Source of the DNA: Candidatus Bathyarchaeota archaeon | GTDB lineage: Archaea; Thermoproteota; Bathyarchaeia; RBG-16-48-13; GCA-020355125 | Direction of reading: 5' to 3' | DNA length: 5,362 bases | NCBI GenBank assembly: GCA_026014905.1 | Contig: JAOZHK010000170.1 | Coordinates: forward strand, 1-5,362 | Shown here: positions 4,503-5,362 of the stretch, one piece after another | Layout of the letters: each line of letters opens with the position of its first letter | How positions within the stretch are numbered: position 1 is the stretch's first letter | Notes under the pieces: model-generated | What the model was told of the DNA's origin: nothing | What the model saw: the letters and a program-made list of their open reading frames with translations, nothing else | Databases searched by the model: none | Translations under genes and position numbers: made by a program

Positions 4503-5362
4503 CTACTTCTTCAAGTGTACACATACGATGCCTTTTCCTTCCCCGAGTGGTCGGAAGCAAGCATTGTCGGATACACAGGCCGAAGGGCGTGTATCACCTG
4601 ACTTCCACCGATTGATGAGATCAGGTTCCCGAATAAGAGGACGACACAAAGCAATATAATCAGTGAGACCGTCCTCCACTATTTGTTTCGCAACATCGAA
4701 GGATCGGATGCCACCCACCAGCATCAAGGGAACTTTCACGGCGTCTTTGTAGCGACGGGCTGCATCACGATAGTAGAGGTCCGTTTTTTCCACACGCGAA
4801 TATGAGGCGTTTGGGTTACCACGCCGAATCGCCCATGAAGTGCCACCGCTTATTTCAATGGCGTCGATGCCTTCGGTTTCCAGCCATGATGCGACCTGCA
4901 GCATCTCCTCCAGCGTTAATCCATCTTCGAGAAAATCTTCAGAGTTTAATTTAATCATCACGGGATAATTGGTGCCAACCGCGGCGCGAACGCGATGATA
5001 GGCATCCAGAACAATGCGTGCGCGATTCTCAAGGCTACCACCATATTGATCGGTGCGTTTATTGAAGAAAGGAGAGAGAAACTCGCTAAGGAGGAACCCG
5101 TGGGCACCATGCAGTTGCACACCATCAAATCCTGCTTGTTTCGCGCGTCGTCCTGCCTCGCCAAAGGCTTCAACAACGCGATGAATCTCTGCTGTCGTCA
5201 TTGCACGACACGCTGCACCTTCGCCACTCACCGCGGGGATCACTGAGGGTCCAAGTAGTTCCCCTGTGAGTTCTGGATTACCTTGGGCTCCACCATGCGC
5301 AATCTGGATCACGATCTTCCCTCCTACATCGTGGACAGCCTCTGTCATTTGGGTTAAGCCTG
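4503..5362 (-). CDS. Old Yellow Enzyme-family NAD(P)H:flavin oxidoreductase, N-terminus outside window
   Basis: An FMN-dependent TIM-barrel ene-reductase/dehydrogenase of the Old Yellow Enzyme family, cytoplasmic, which passes hydride from NAD(P)H through FMN to activated C=C bonds or similar acceptors. Counting from the Met at 5348: QIAHGG (15-20) is the flavin-contacting loop; HGAH (80-83) gives the HxxH pair that binds the substrate carbonyl; SPFFNKRTDQYGGSLENRAR (92-111) is the family signature; and VGGIRS (211-216) and LCRPLI (234-239) form the FMN phosphate site. That Met is probably internal: the frame runs open to the window edge (GLTQ before it) and the usual first 70-90 residues are absent. 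The C-terminal tail has Cys 258, 264 and 276. Relatives with CxxCxxC carry a fourth Cys where this protein has Asp 261 (CVSDNAC), so a normal [4Fe-4S] site is doubtful. The natural substrate is unknown. Confidence 0.93.
   Translation of the reverse strand, partial: GLTQMTEAVHDVGGKIVIQIAHGGAQGNPELTGELLGPSVIPAVSGEGAACRAMTTAEIHRVVEAFGEAGRRAKQAGFDGVQLHGAHGFLLSEFLSPFFNKRTDQYGGSLENRARIVLDAYHRVRAAVGTNYPVMIKLNSEDFLEDGLTLEEMLQVASWLETEGIDAIEISGGTSWAIRRGNPNASYSRVEKTDLYYRDAARRYKDAVKVPLMLVGGIRSFDVAKQIVEDGLTDYIALCRPLIREPDLINRWKSGDTRPSACVSDNACFRPLGEGKGIVCVHLKK

Noticed and set aside
1..5362. CRISPR array, tRNA or rRNA genes, or insertion sequence
   Set aside because: No spaced direct repeats, cloverleaf-like or rRNA-like sequence, transposase frame or paired terminal inverted repeats were seen on either strand.

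Overview
The window looks archaeal, possibly an uncultured Asgard-type lineage with moderate GC; this placement is inference. The signs are secreted or membrane-anchored proteins with one C-terminal membrane helix and a basic tail, strong GGAGGTGA ribosome sites, TATA-like boxes about 50 nt before two start codons, oligo-T terminators, and a processive GT2 glycosyltransferase coupled to a two-helix protein with an external beta-sandwich. No rRNA, tRNA, transposase or CRISPR array was seen, and no eukaryotic signature protein that would settle the lineage.

Layout. Positions 1-981 (+) hold most of an ACR3-family arsenite efflux permease whose 5' end lies outside the window. It converges on a minus-strand pair read from about 2337 down to 1158: the C-terminal part of a GT2 glycosyltransferase, then a two-helix protein with an external beta-sandwich whose start overlaps the GT2 stop. 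The GT2 gene ends abruptly at a (CG)7 tract at 2338-2351. On the other side of that tract, the C-terminal end of a secreted beta-sandwich protein begins abruptly and runs the other way (2352-2600, +). Two genes have therefore lost their 5' ends at the same point, by a real rearrangement or by an assembly join.

Positions 2683-4009 hold the most interesting part: two secreted proteins, each under its own copy of a near-identical promoter and leader. The first (2771-3088) is small and rich in Cys, His and Gln. The second (3278-4009) has a Met-rich N-terminal segment, a beta-type domain and a C-terminal membrane anchor. Both upstream regions carry TTTCA-N5-TGAAACA-N25-TGTTTCA with identical spacing over 49 bp, then a 19-nt leader segment that matches at 17 positions and includes the ribosome site. 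Shared control is likely. A role in handling metal outside the membrane is a reasonable guess from composition, but unproven.

After an AT-rich gap with short palindromes lies a 50-residue zinc-ribbon protein (4299-4451, +), possibly leaderless, with a second (CG)n tract between its TATA-like box and ATG. It converges on an Old Yellow Enzyme-family flavin oxidoreductase (4503-5362, -), whose N-terminus lies beyond the right edge.
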